Shown here: piece by piece, positions 27,715 through 35,217 of the stretch
Layout of the letters: every line of letters begins with the position of its first letter
Position numbering within the stretch: position 1 is the first letter of the stretch
Source: Mucilaginibacter frigoritolerans
Lineage (GTDB): Bacteria > Bacteroidota > Bacteroidia > Sphingobacteriales > Sphingobacteriaceae
DNA: 64,000 bases
NCBI RefSeq assembly: GCF_007830615.1
Contig: NZ_VLLI01000002.1
Coordinates: forward strand, 310,001 to 374,000
Reading direction: 5' to 3'
Translations under genes and position numbers: made by a program
Notes under the pieces: model-generated
Told to the model about the DNA's origin: nothing
What the model saw: the letters and a program-made list of their open reading frames with translations, nothing else
The model's database searches: none

Positions 27715-27969
27715 CTATTTATTACTTACCGATGTTCCACGTGGAACATTAAATAATGATAAAAGTGCTACAAATGCCCATACACCTTCCAGTACTACAA
27801 AAGGGTAGAAGCTGATTAAGTAGGATGAATAGCAGCAGATACCTGCACCCAAAAGGTTTAATAGCGCGTATATCTTGCTACTGGCCGGTAGTTTCTTATA
27901 TAAATTCAATAAAAAAGCTATCAATAATATGATAACACCTATTGATGCCAGTATATCCGATGTCTTCAT
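27715..27969 (-). CDS. Small membrane protein, CBU_0592-like
   Basis: An 84-residue protein with about three hydrophobic segments (residues about 8-23, 33-50 and 55-72). The pattern (a helix, then LPASSKIYALLNLLGA, then a final helix with an EGVWAFVALLSLF) matches the small CBU_0592-like membrane family, which has no known function. The C-terminal eleven residues are partly dictated by an embedded parS-like site. The ATG shares one base with the stop of the upstream ABC-F gene (TAATG), so the two are translationally coupled. With the oxidoreductase gene they probably form one transcript. Confidence 0.75.
   Translation of the reverse strand: MKTSDILASIGVIILLIAFLLNLYKKLPASSKIYALLNLLGAGICCYSSYLISFYPFVVLEGVWAFVALLSLFNVPRGTSVSNK
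27733..27748. other. parS-like centromere site 6, inside a coding region
   Basis: A perfect TGTTCCACGTGGAACA located in the last codons of the small membrane-protein gene at 27715-27969, where it encodes the residues NVPRGT. Confidence 0.8.
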
Positions 27970-29834
27970 TACGCCTCTTTTAGCTCTGTTAGTTCAATCC
28001 AACGGAAACTTTTCTCATCCATTTTACTAGTTAGATCAGCTATTTGCTTCAGTATTTCATTTAATTTGTTGGTTTCAATGCCCGCAACGTTCAATGCTTC
28101 ATTCTTTTCTTTTAGCTGATTCTCTATAACGGCAATCTCTGCTTCCAGTGTTTCCAGCTCTTTTTGCTCTTTAAAGCTTAATTTATTCTTTTTTGGTTGG
28201 GGTGCTGCTGGCGCTTCTGCAACTGGTGCACGCTTGCTTTGCTGCTTGTTTTCTTCCAGTTCAATTCTGTATGATGAGTAATTGCCATTGTAGATCCTTA
28301 CATGACCACCTTCTTCCATAATAAATAGCTGGTCGGTTAGCTTATCTAACAAATACCTATCATGCGATACCATCATCAATACACCAGAATAGTTGGTTAA
28401 AAATTCTTCCAGTACGTTTAAGGTATCAATATCCAGGTCATTTGTAGGCTCATCCAGTATTAAAAAGTTGGGGTTTTTCATCAGGATGCTCATTAACTGC
28501 AAGCGTTTCTTTTCACCACCACTTAGTTTGGATATAAATCCATACTGTTTTGCTGGTGGAAAAAGGAACAAGGTAAGCAGGGCAGAAGCTGATATCAGCT
28601 TCCCATCGGCCATCGTAATAAACTCGGCAACGTTTTTTACTATATCAATTACCCGTTCATCATCCTTAAATACAATACCTGCCTGGTGAAAATACCCAAT
28701 AACGGTGGTTTCACCTTTATCAATGGTTCCTTTATCTGGCGCTAAAGCTCCGGTGATAAGATTTAATAGGGTAGACTTACCGCTACCGTTCTTACCGGCA
28801 AGGCCAATTCTATCGCCCTTTTTAAATACATAGCTAAAGTCATTAATAAAAGTTTGATCCCTGAATGATTTATAGAGATGGTTCATCTCCATAATTTTAT
28901 TCCCCTGGCGGGCCGTTTTAACGCTCAATTCTACTTTTTGCTTAGCACCGCCATTCTTGGTTTTCTCTTCCAGATCATAAAAAGCATCAATACGCGCTTT
29001 TGATTTGGTACCACGAGCCTGTGGCTGCCTGCGCATCCATTCCAGTTCTTTACGTAAAAGGTTGGAGTTCTTTTGAAATGCAGCTTCATCGGCACTTTCA
29101 CGCTCAGCCTTTTTCTCCAGGTAATAGCCATAATTACCTACATACGGAATGATTTTACCTTTGTCAATCTCCAATATCTCGTTACATACATTATCCAGAA
29201 AATACCTGTCGTGCGTAACCATTAATATGGTTTTGGAACCATCGGTTAGCAATTTCTCCAGCCATTCAATGGTGTCAATATCCAGGTGATTGGTTGGCTC
29301 ATCCAAAATATAGATATCAGGGTCTTCTATCAGCAGCTTAGCCAAAGCCAAACGTTTCTTTTGTCCACCTGATAAAGTATTGATCTTTTGGTTAAGGTGA
29401 TGGATATCCAGACGGCCTAATATGGTTTTGATTTTATACTCATATTCCCAGGCATCCACATTACTCATCTCTTCCATCACGTTTTCAATCGCTTTAGCAT
29501 TTTCCGGATCGTTCTCCAATAGCTCTTCGTACTTTCTGATCAGCTGTTGCTGCACATCATCGGCATGAAAAATATAATCGCTAATGGTTACGGCATTTTT
29601 AAAGTGCGGATCCTGTTCCAGGTAACCCATGTTCAGGTCGCGCATTTGAGCAACTTTACCTTCTGTAGGTTTCAGGGAGCCGGCTAATAATTTGAGCAGG
29701 GTTGATTTTCCTGCACCGTTAATACCTACCAGTGCAACACGGCGACCGCGGTTTATTCCAATGGATGTATTTCTGAACAACCAATGGTCATGAAATGAAT
29801 GGCCGAGATTCTCGGCAGAGATGTAATTACTCAC
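27969..29834 (-). CDS. ABC-F family ATPase (Uup-like)
   Basis: A 621-residue cytoplasmic protein with two ATP-binding cassettes and no membrane domain. Cassette 1 has Walker A GINGAGKST (about residue 37), signature LSGGQKKRLALAKLL and Walker B DIYILDEPTNHLD. Cassette 2 has GKNGSGKST, LSGGEKKRLQLMSIL and NFLILDEPTNDLD. The C-terminal 90 residues form a charged coiled coil, as in Uup. ABC-F proteins act on the ribosome or, for Uup, influence transposon excision. The start is GTG (29834), overlapping the stop of the upstream oxidoreductase by four bases; the family N-terminus MSNYISAENL supports this start. Confidence 0.92.
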   Translation of the reverse strand: MSNYISAENLGHSFHDHWLFRNTSIGINRGRRVALVGINGAGKSTLLKLLAGSLKPTEGKVAQMRDLNMGYLEQDPHFKNAVTISDYIFHADDVQQQLIRKYEELLENDPENAKAIENVMEEMSNVDAWEYEYKIKTILGRLDIHHLNQKINTLSGGQKKRLALAKLLIEDPDIYILDEPTNHLDIDTIEWLEKLLTDGSKTILMVTHDRYFLDNVCNEILEIDKGKIIPYVGNYGYYLEKKAERESADEAAFQKNSNLLRKELEWMRRQPQARGTKSKARIDAFYDLEEKTKNGGAKQKVELSVKTARQGNKIMEMNHLYKSFRDQTFINDFSYVFKKGDRIGLAGKNGSGKSTLLNLITGALAPDKGTIDKGETTVIGYFHQAGIVFKDDERVIDIVKNVAEFITMADGKLISASALLTLFLFPPAKQYGFISKLSGGEKKRLQLMSILMKNPNFLILDEPTNDLDIDTLNVLEEFLTNYSGVLMMVSHDRYLLDKLTDQLFIMEEGGHVRIYNGNYSSYRIELEENKQQSKRAPVAEAPAAPQPKKNKLSFKEQKELETLEAEIAVIENQLKEKNEALNVAGIETNKLNEILKQIADLTSKMDEKSFRWIELTELKEA

Positions 29835-30487
29835 GATAGTTCTATGATTTTATCTGAAGGGTAAATAAATGTACCCTCCTGTTTTTTTAATGATTGTTTA
29901 TACATTGCCAGGGCAACGGTTTTTGCCGGTATGCTCCGGTATTTCTTTAAATTACCCACCAGTAATGGATTTAATACTTTCATTAAGGGGATGAGAAATT
30001 TTTCGGCTAGCCGGTTTTCTTTTCTATCCCCCGTTAAAAAAGCAGGCTGGTAAATGCAAAGTGTTCTTAATGCTAACTGTTTAAGATCCTCTTCTATCTG
30101 GCCCTTTGTTTTTAAATAAAAGTTTGACGCCTTTACATTTGCACCTAATGAAGATACCATGTGATATTGCCCCATGCCATTTTGTTTAGCTATTTGAGCC
30201 AATTGTAAAGGATAGTCATGATCTATCTTTCGGTATACGCTCAAATCAGGCGTTTTCTTCATGGTGGTTCCTAAACAGGAAAAAACAGCATCGCCGGTTA
30301 TTTCAGATGCATAGTCATTTAGCCGGTCAAAATCAATTACCAGTTGTTTTAATTTTTTATTTTTAACCGGTATTTCTTTTCGTACTAAAATCAATACTTC
30401 ATCAAATCCGGGTTCATGCAATAGTATATCAAGCAGTGAACTGCCAATAAGTCCGCTTGCACCAGCTATGATTGCTTTTTTTGCCAT
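29831..30487 (-). CDS. NAD(P)-binding oxidoreductase, HTATIP2-like SDR
   Basis: A 218-residue Rossmann protein of the atypical SDR group that resembles human HTATIP2/TIP30 and bacterial NAD-dependent epimerase-like proteins. The dinucleotide motif GASGLIGSSLL follows the first strand (residues about 9-19). CLGTTMKK and HMVSSLGAN are typical, and YLKTKGQIE carries a YxxxK-like pair. The substrate is unknown. The ATG at 30487 is preferred because a TATTTTTG -7 element lies at 30506-30513, overlapping the longer frame. It overlaps the ABC-F start by four bases and probably leads a three-gene operon. Confidence 0.85.
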   Translation of the reverse strand: MAKKAIIAGASGLIGSSLLDILLHEPGFDEVLILVRKEIPVKNKKLKQLVIDFDRLNDYASEITGDAVFSCLGTTMKKTPDLSVYRKIDHDYPLQLAQIAKQNGMGQYHMVSSLGANVKASNFYLKTKGQIEEDLKQLALRTLCIYQPAFLTGDRKENRLAEKFLIPLMKVLNPLLVGNLKKYRSIPAKTVALAMYKQSLKKQEGTFIYPSDKIIELS

Positions 30488-30505
30488 AGAGCCACAAAAT
30501 TTTTG

Positions 30506-30513
30506 CAAAAATA
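30506..30513 (-). promoter_or_regulatory. Candidate -7 element for the oxidoreductase/ABC-F operon
   Basis: Minus-strand TATTTTTG, matching TAnnTTTG, 18 bases upstream of the ATG at 30487. No clear -33 TTG. Confidence 0.45.
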
Positions 30514-30570
30514 CATATAATTAAATTGTGGTATAAATATTGTGTGTTTAAACATATAATTAAATAGGTT

Positions 30571-31281
30571 ATGAATCAAATATTTTATCCGGCCAAAGAG
30601 CGCGGAACAAATGATATAGGATGGCTAAAAGCTAATTTTTCATTCAGCTTTGGCCCGTATTATAATCCAGACAGAATACGGTTTGGAGCCTTACGTGTTT
30701 TAAACGATGACATTATTGCTGCGGGCCGTGGTTTTGGGACCCATCCGCATGATAATATGGAAATTATCACTATCCCATTAAAAGGAGGCCTTGAACATAA
30801 AGACAGTATGGGCAATACCGGTGTGGTAAACGCAGGCGAGGTGCAGGTAATGTCTGCAGGTACCGGAGTGCAGCATTCAGAATATAATGCATCTGCAACA
30901 GAAGATGCCAATACTTTGCAGATCTGGCTTTACCCAAAGGAAATGAATATTACCCCCAGGTATGATCAAAAAAGCTTTAAACATCTGTTGAAACTGAATG
31001 AACTAACCACCCTGATATCACCAGAAAAAAGTGAAAATACTTTGTGGATTAATCAGGATGCCACTTTTTCACAAGGAGAGTTTGAAGCTGGGCAGCAAAT
31101 TAATTACGAAATAAAAACTCCCGGAAACGGTATTTATATTTTTGTTTTAGATGGAACGATTAATATAAATGACTGTAAGCTAAACAAAAAGGATGCGCTG
31201 GGTGTTTATAATACCAGTTCAATAACAATTGAAACCGAAGCTCATTCCAGTTTGCTCATAATGGATATCCCCATGTTATAA
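30571..31281 (+). CDS. Pirin family protein (YhhW-like)
   Basis: A 236-residue bicupin. The N-terminal cupin has the pirin signature GFGTHPHDNMEIITIPLKGGLEHKDS with metal-binding His-x-His and Glu, followed by the second His pair region QVMSAGTGVQHSEYN. The C-terminal cupin is degenerate, as in most pirins. E. coli YhhW is a quercetin 2,3-dioxygenase in vitro; the real role of bacterial pirins is uncertain. The protein is cytoplasmic and of normal length. It is divergent from the oxidoreductase gene across 83 bases and is not part of the downstream Mla operon, which starts 87 bases later. Confidence 0.92.
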   Translation: MNQIFYPAKERGTNDIGWLKANFSFSFGPYYNPDRIRFGALRVLNDDIIAAGRGFGTHPHDNMEIITIPLKGGLEHKDSMGNTGVVNAGEVQVMSAGTGVQHSEYNASATEDANTLQIWLYPKEMNITPRYDQKSFKHLLKLNELTTLISPEKSENTLWINQDATFSQGEFEAGQQINYEIKTPGNGIYIFVLDGTININDCKLNKKDALGVYNTSSITIETEAHSSLLIMDIPML

Positions 31282-31368
31282 GCCCGCACGAATTCTTAGA
31301 GGTAAATTTTATTGAATTGTTTAAAACAGCTGTATGAAACATCTGTTGACTGAAAATAAAATTTACCT

Positions 31369-32148
31369 ATGGCAGAAGAAGTAGTAATTCCCGCATGGAA
31401 ACGCTGGCTGGAAGGCATTGGCGACCAGGTTGGATTCTTTATAAATTTTTTCCGGAACATTTTTGTTGGCGGCTTTGAATGGTCGGAATTTGTGCGGCAG
31501 TGTTATGAAATAGGCTACCGCTCCGTTATGCTGGTGGGTATCACCTCGTTCATAATGGGCGTAGTGCTTATTTTGCAATTGAGGCCAACGCTGGTTTCTT
31601 TTGGATCCGTCAGCATGTTACCCAAAACTTTATCTGTTTCTTTTGTCCGCGAAATAGGCCCGGTTATTATAGGGATTATTTGTGCGGGCAAAATAGCATC
31701 AAGCATTGGTGCCGAGCTCGGCAGCATGAAAGTAACCGAACAATTGAGCGCAATGGAGGTATCGGGAGCCAACCCAACGCAATACCTCGTTGTAACGCGA
31801 ATTTTGGCCACAACCCTTATGGTTCCCTTGCTAAGTGTTTTGGGCGACGCTATCGGCTTGTTTGGCGGCTTCCTTGCCCTTAATTTAAGGGATCACATGA
31901 GCTTTAGTTTGTATTTCAGCAAAATAATAGGAGCGCTCGACTTCACAGACTTTTTACCGGCTCTTGTTAAAACTATCTTTTTTGGCTTTGCAATAGGTTT
32001 TGTTGGTTGTTATAAAGGTTTTCACTCCAATAAAGGGACAGAAAGTGTTGGTGTTGCCGCAAATTCGGCAGTAGTTACTGCTTCCCTATGGATTTTTGTG
32101 ATTGATGCGATAGCTGTTCAAATTACCAGTTTATTGTTTTATAAGTAA
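31369..32148 (+). CDS. mlaE: MlaE-type ABC transporter permease
   Basis: A 259-residue inner-membrane permease of the MlaE family. About five membrane helices are seen after an amphipathic N-terminal segment. The family core FVREIGPVIIGIICAGKIASSIGAELGSMKVTEQLSAMEVSG, in shorter pieces VREIGPVI and GSMKVTEQL, is intact. With MlaF it moves phospholipids between inner membrane and the MCE protein. It is first of three genes, 4 bases before the ATPase gene. MlaB and MlaC are not encoded here, which is the common Bacteroidetes arrangement. The symbol is by homology. Confidence 0.92.
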   Translation: MAEEVVIPAWKRWLEGIGDQVGFFINFFRNIFVGGFEWSEFVRQCYEIGYRSVMLVGITSFIMGVVLILQLRPTLVSFGSVSMLPKTLSVSFVREIGPVIIGIICAGKIASSIGAELGSMKVTEQLSAMEVSGANPTQYLVVTRILATTLMVPLLSVLGDAIGLFGGFLALNLRDHMSFSLYFSKIIGALDFTDFLPALVKTIFFGFAIGFVGCYKGFHSNKGTESVGVAANSAVVTASLWIFVIDAIAVQITSLLFYK

Positions 32149-32152
32149 GAAC

Positions 32153-32941
32153 ATGGAAAAAACCAGTGAACAAACAGAAACTAAAAAACAACCTGCTAAA
32201 AAAGAGGAGGTGGTAATAGCGATTAAAGGGCTTAAAAAGGCATTTGACGGTAAACATGTTTTGAATGACATTAACCTTGAACTGAAAAGAGGAGAGAACC
32301 TGGTTATACTAGGAAGATCAGGAACAGGAAAATCGGTTACTATTGAATGTATTGTGGGTTTGATAAAACAAGACAAAGGCTCACTAAAAGTATTTGGTGA
32401 TGAGGTAATTGACATGAATGATAAGAAACTGAAGGAATTGCGGATGAAAATTGGCTTTTTATTTCAAAGTGGGGCCTTGTATGATTCTATGACCGTACGT
32501 GAAAACCTGGAATTTCCTTTAACACGGATTTTAAAAATGAAAGATCAACAGGAAATAGATAAACGTGTGGAGGATGCATTGGATAGCGTTGGCTTGCTGG
32601 ATTCTGTTGAAAAAATGCCGTCTGATTTATCAGGCGGGATGCGGAAACGGGCCGGTTTGGCGCGAACACTGGTTATTAATCCTGAAATTATGTTGTATGA
32701 TGAACCCACTACAGGACTTGATCCTATAACCTCCAAAGAAATCAGTGAGTTGATATTGAGTATTCAAAAAAAGAATAAAACTTCATCAATAATTATTACC
32801 CATGATATGGAATGCGCCAGGATAACGGCCGACAGGATTTTGGTAATGGAAGATGGTGAATATATTGCTGAAGGATCATTTGATGAACTTCACAAATCAA
32901 AAAATAAAACAGTGTGTGCATATTTTAACGATATACTATGA
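32153..32941 (+). CDS. mlaF: MlaF-type ABC transporter ATP-binding protein
   Basis: A 262-residue ATPase that drives the MlaE permease. Walker A is GRSGTGKS (about residue 58), the Q-loop is LFQSGALYDSMTVRENLEFPL with the YDSMTV wording typical of Mla ATPases, the signature is LSGGMRKRAGLARTL, Walker B is IMLYDEPTTGLDP and the switch histidine follows in IIITHDME. A charged N-terminal extension of about 20 residues precedes the domain. It lies between the permease and MCE genes, overlapping the latter by four bases (ATGA), so the three subunits are made together. Confidence 0.93.
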   Translation: MEKTSEQTETKKQPAKKEEVVIAIKGLKKAFDGKHVLNDINLELKRGENLVILGRSGTGKSVTIECIVGLIKQDKGSLKVFGDEVIDMNDKKLKELRMKIGFLFQSGALYDSMTVRENLEFPLTRILKMKDQQEIDKRVEDALDSVGLLDSVEKMPSDLSGGMRKRAGLARTLVINPEIMLYDEPTTGLDPITSKEISELILSIQKKNKTSSIIITHDMECARITADRILVMEDGEYIAEGSFDELHKSKNKTVCAYFNDIL

Positions 32942-33705
32942 AAACTACATCGGGTCAAAAAATAAAAATAGGCTTATTTACCTTTGTCGGACTTTTGGTA
33001 CTGGTATTGGCCATTTTCTTTATCGGGAATCAAAAAAACCTGTTCAGTTCAACTTTTAATGTTTACGGAACTTTTAAAAATGTGAATGGGTTGCAAGTGG
33101 GCAATAATGTGCGTTTTGCAGGGATAAATGTGGGTGTTGTACAGGCTATCAATATTGAAACGGACAGTTCTGTACGGGTTGATCTTACCCTGAACAATAA
33201 TGTAAAAAAGTTTATAAAAAAGGATGCCAAACTAAGTATTGGAAGCGATGGGTTGATGGGCGATAAACTGATTGTGATTGCCCCGGGTGGAATAGCAAGT
33301 AATGAAGAAATTCAAGGCGGCGGCCAATTAAATGCCGTTAACCCTATGGATGTGGATAAAGTGATAGCTAAACTAACTGGAATAGCCGATAATGCTGAAA
33401 GAATCACCAAGGGCCTGTCGCAAATGGTTGATAAGGTGAATAGCGGAAAAGGTACGTTAGGACGATTACTGAATGATGATCAAATAGCAAACAACCTGGA
33501 TGCTACTGTAAAACAAGCGCGCAGTACCATTAAAAATGTACATGCTACATCAGCCACTTTGAATACTGATTTGAAAGCGGCCCAAAACAACTTTTTATTG
33601 AGGGGCTATTTTAATAAACAGAAGAAAAAACAGCAGAAAGATTCTATCAAGAAGGCACAGGCAGCAGCCTCCGGAGATCAAAAGCAGCAGCCGAAACAGA
33701 AATGA
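32938..33705 (+). CDS. mlaD: MCE/MlaD family lipid-binding protein
   Basis: A 255-residue protein with one N-terminal membrane helix (residues about 12-30) and a single MCE domain (about 38-115; VYGTFKNVNGLQVGNNVRFAG). The MCE domain forms the periplasmic ring that passes lipids between membranes. After it comes a helical part and a charged tail rich in Lys, Gln and Ala (KKKQQKDSIKKAQ), probably disordered. It is the last gene of the Mla-type operon; a bidirectional terminator follows at 33753. Bacteroidetes versions often are longer than E. coli MlaD, as here. Confidence 0.92.
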   Translation: MKTTSGQKIKIGLFTFVGLLVLVLAIFFIGNQKNLFSSTFNVYGTFKNVNGLQVGNNVRFAGINVGVVQAINIETDSSVRVDLTLNNNVKKFIKKDAKLSIGSDGLMGDKLIVIAPGGIASNEEIQGGGQLNAVNPMDVDKVIAKLTGIADNAERITKGLSQMVDKVNSGKGTLGRLLNDDQIANNLDATVKQARSTIKNVHATSATLNTDLKAAQNNFLLRGYFNKQKKKQQKDSIKKAQAAASGDQKQQPKQK

Positions 33706-33752
33706 TAGCGCAAAACTAACCAGAACGTCATGGCAGGGAGTAGGAGAAACAT

Positions 33753-33787
33753 AAAAAAAGGCATCCCTAAAATGGGGGCCTTTTTTT
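33753..33787. terminator. Bidirectional terminator between mlaD and glutathione peroxidase
   Basis: AAAAAAAGGC plus ATCCC pairs with GGGGG plus CCTTTTTTT, with a short loop and one weak position. A tract of A on one side and T on the other lets it serve both convergent genes. Confidence 0.75.
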
Positions 33788-33808
33788 AATTTCTTTAGGT
33801 GAGCTAGC

Positions 33809-34321
33809 TTATAGATATTTGGTAAGCTCTGGTGAAAGCGGGGTAACCGGTGAGCGGAAACGGTGAATCAATTTTCCGTTCTCGTCAATCAGGAATTTTT
33901 CAAAGTTCCATTTTACTTCGCCTGTAAAATCAGGGTTTGGGGTTTCTGTTAAGTATTTAAACAGTGGTGAAATATCATCACCTTTAACACTTACTTTTTC
34001 GCTTAAAGGAAAAGTAACACCGTAATTTTTTTGGCAAAATGTTTTGATCTCTGAATTGGCCCCTGGCTCCTGGCTGGCAAAATTATTTGCCGGGAAGCCT
34101 ACCACAACCAGCTTATCTTTGTACAGGTCGGCAAGTTTTTGTAATTCTGCATATTGCGGGGTATAACCACATTTTGATGCTGTGTTAACAATTAAAACTT
34201 TTTTTCCTTTGTACTTAGCCAGTGAGAATGCTTCTCCATCAATTGATTTCAGTTTAAACTCATAAACAGAAGCAGGACCCGCGATAAACATAAACGCGAC
34301 GATTAAAGTTAATAATTTCAT
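33809..34321 (-). CDS. Glutathione peroxidase-family thiol peroxidase, exported
   Basis: A 170-residue GPx-fold enzyme that reduces peroxides. The peroxidatic residue is cysteine, not selenocysteine, in NTASKCGYTPQY. The FPCNQF motif of the family reads FPANNF, and the catalytic Gln/Trp environment is kept in WNFEKFLID. A further cysteine in TFCQKNYGVTF stands at the usual resolving position, so it is probably a thioredoxin-dependent 2-Cys type. An N-terminal hydrophobic leader (MKLLTLIVAFMFIAGPA) suggests export. It is preceded by ybeY, with 41 bases between; a shared bidirectional terminator follows. Confidence 0.9.
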   Translation of the reverse strand: MKLLTLIVAFMFIAGPASVYEFKLKSIDGEAFSLAKYKGKKVLIVNTASKCGYTPQYAELQKLADLYKDKLVVVGFPANNFASQEPGANSEIKTFCQKNYGVTFPLSEKVSVKGDDISPLFKYLTETPNPDFTGEVKWNFEKFLIDENGKLIHRFRSPVTPLSPELTKYL

Positions 34322-34362
34322 ATTTTTTAAAATTGGTTTTCAATATTAATTTCATCGTAAAA

Positions 34363-34794
34363 TTAACTATTAAAGATGCGCAAGTTCAAATAGAAATCTT
34401 CTTTGAATGTCATTTTTTGCTTGTCTGCAGTGCTTTTATCCTTATATCCCAAAAGATGCAAAGCCCCGTGGATAATAACCCGGTGCAGCTCGTTGGTTTC
34501 TGTAATATTAAACTTTAAGGCGTTTTCGCGAATGCGTTCTATCGATATAAAAATATCGCCAACAATAACTTTATCTTTTTCTGAATTATCAAAGGTGATA
34601 ATATCAGTATAGGTATCATGATCCAAATATTGCTGGTTTATTTGCAATAAATAATCGTCTGAACAAAAAATATAATTGAGCTCTTTTAATTTAAATCCCT
34701 CAGCCAGTACAGTTTCATTTATCCATTGCCTTACGGCCGTCTTATTTTTTAGTTTATAAGATATATCTTCTTCAAAAAACTGAATAGCGGGCAT
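34363..34794 (-). CDS. ybeY: Endoribonuclease YbeY
   Basis: A 143-residue metallo-ribonuclease for 16S rRNA 3'-end maturation and 70S quality control. The family core is seen in HRVIIHGALHLLGYKDKS, which gives the first two zinc histidines (HGxLH). The third ligand, normally His in GYDH, is not at its usual place: the sequence reads GYKDK. From memory this variation occurs in other Bacteroidetes. The preceding YLDHDTYTDIITFDNSE segment is the typical strand-loop with the conserved TDVLTFP-like wording. The start codon directly adjoins the stop of the RsbW-like gene (one-base overlap), so they are cotranscribed. Confidence 0.92.
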   Translation of the reverse strand: MPAIQFFEEDISYKLKNKTAVRQWINETVLAEGFKLKELNYIFCSDDYLLQINQQYLDHDTYTDIITFDNSEKDKVIVGDIFISIERIRENALKFNITETNELHRVIIHGALHLLGYKDKSTADKQKMTFKEDFYLNLRIFNS

Positions 34795-35216
34795 TATATT
34801 TTAAAGTGAAGTTCAACTTCGTTGCCTTTGGTGTTAAATATACATTGATCTGCCAGGTGTTTAATGATAAATACACCACGACCTGTCAAATTTTCAATAT
34901 TTTCAGGAGATGTAGGATCTGCCAGGGTATTATAGTCGAAACCATCACCTTCATCGGTTACGGTCCATACAATACGGCGGCCTTCTACATCTGCATTTAC
35001 AATAACCTTTTTTTCAGGGTCAAGTTTGTTGCCATGCACTATGGCATTGATGGCGGCCTCACTAAGGCAGGTCATCATGTTAGCAAAAGTATCTTCGCTA
35101 ACTTTATGCTTATCGGCAATTTCCTCAATCAAATTTTCGAGCAGTGTTATGCTTTCCTGTTTTGAAGGAAGCTGTAAAGTATATAATTCACCTGTTTGAA
35201 CATTTGATTGGTCCAT
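34794..35216 (-). CDS. RsbW-like ATP-binding protein (anti-sigma-factor kinase fold)
   Basis: A 140-residue protein with a single HATPase_c_2 domain like RsbW and SpoIIAB. The N box is LSEAAINAIVHGN, the G1 box DEGDGFDY, and the G2 part GRGVFIIKHLAD. These proteins bind ATP and phosphorylate anti-sigma antagonists, or bind sigma factors; no partner (STAS protein or sigma) is adjacent. The ATG at 35216 is chosen because the longer frame overlaps the DUF4175 gene. It lies one base after the DUF4175 stop and its last base is shared with the ybeY start, making a tight three-gene unit with those two. Confidence 0.85.
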   Translation of the reverse strand: MDQSNVQTGELYTLQLPSKQESITLLENLIEEIADKHKVSEDTFANMMTCLSEAAINAIVHGNKLDPEKKVIVNADVEGRRIVWTVTDEGDGFDYNTLADPTSPENIENLTGRGVFIIKHLADQCIFNTKGNEVELHFKI

Positions 35217-35217
35217 G

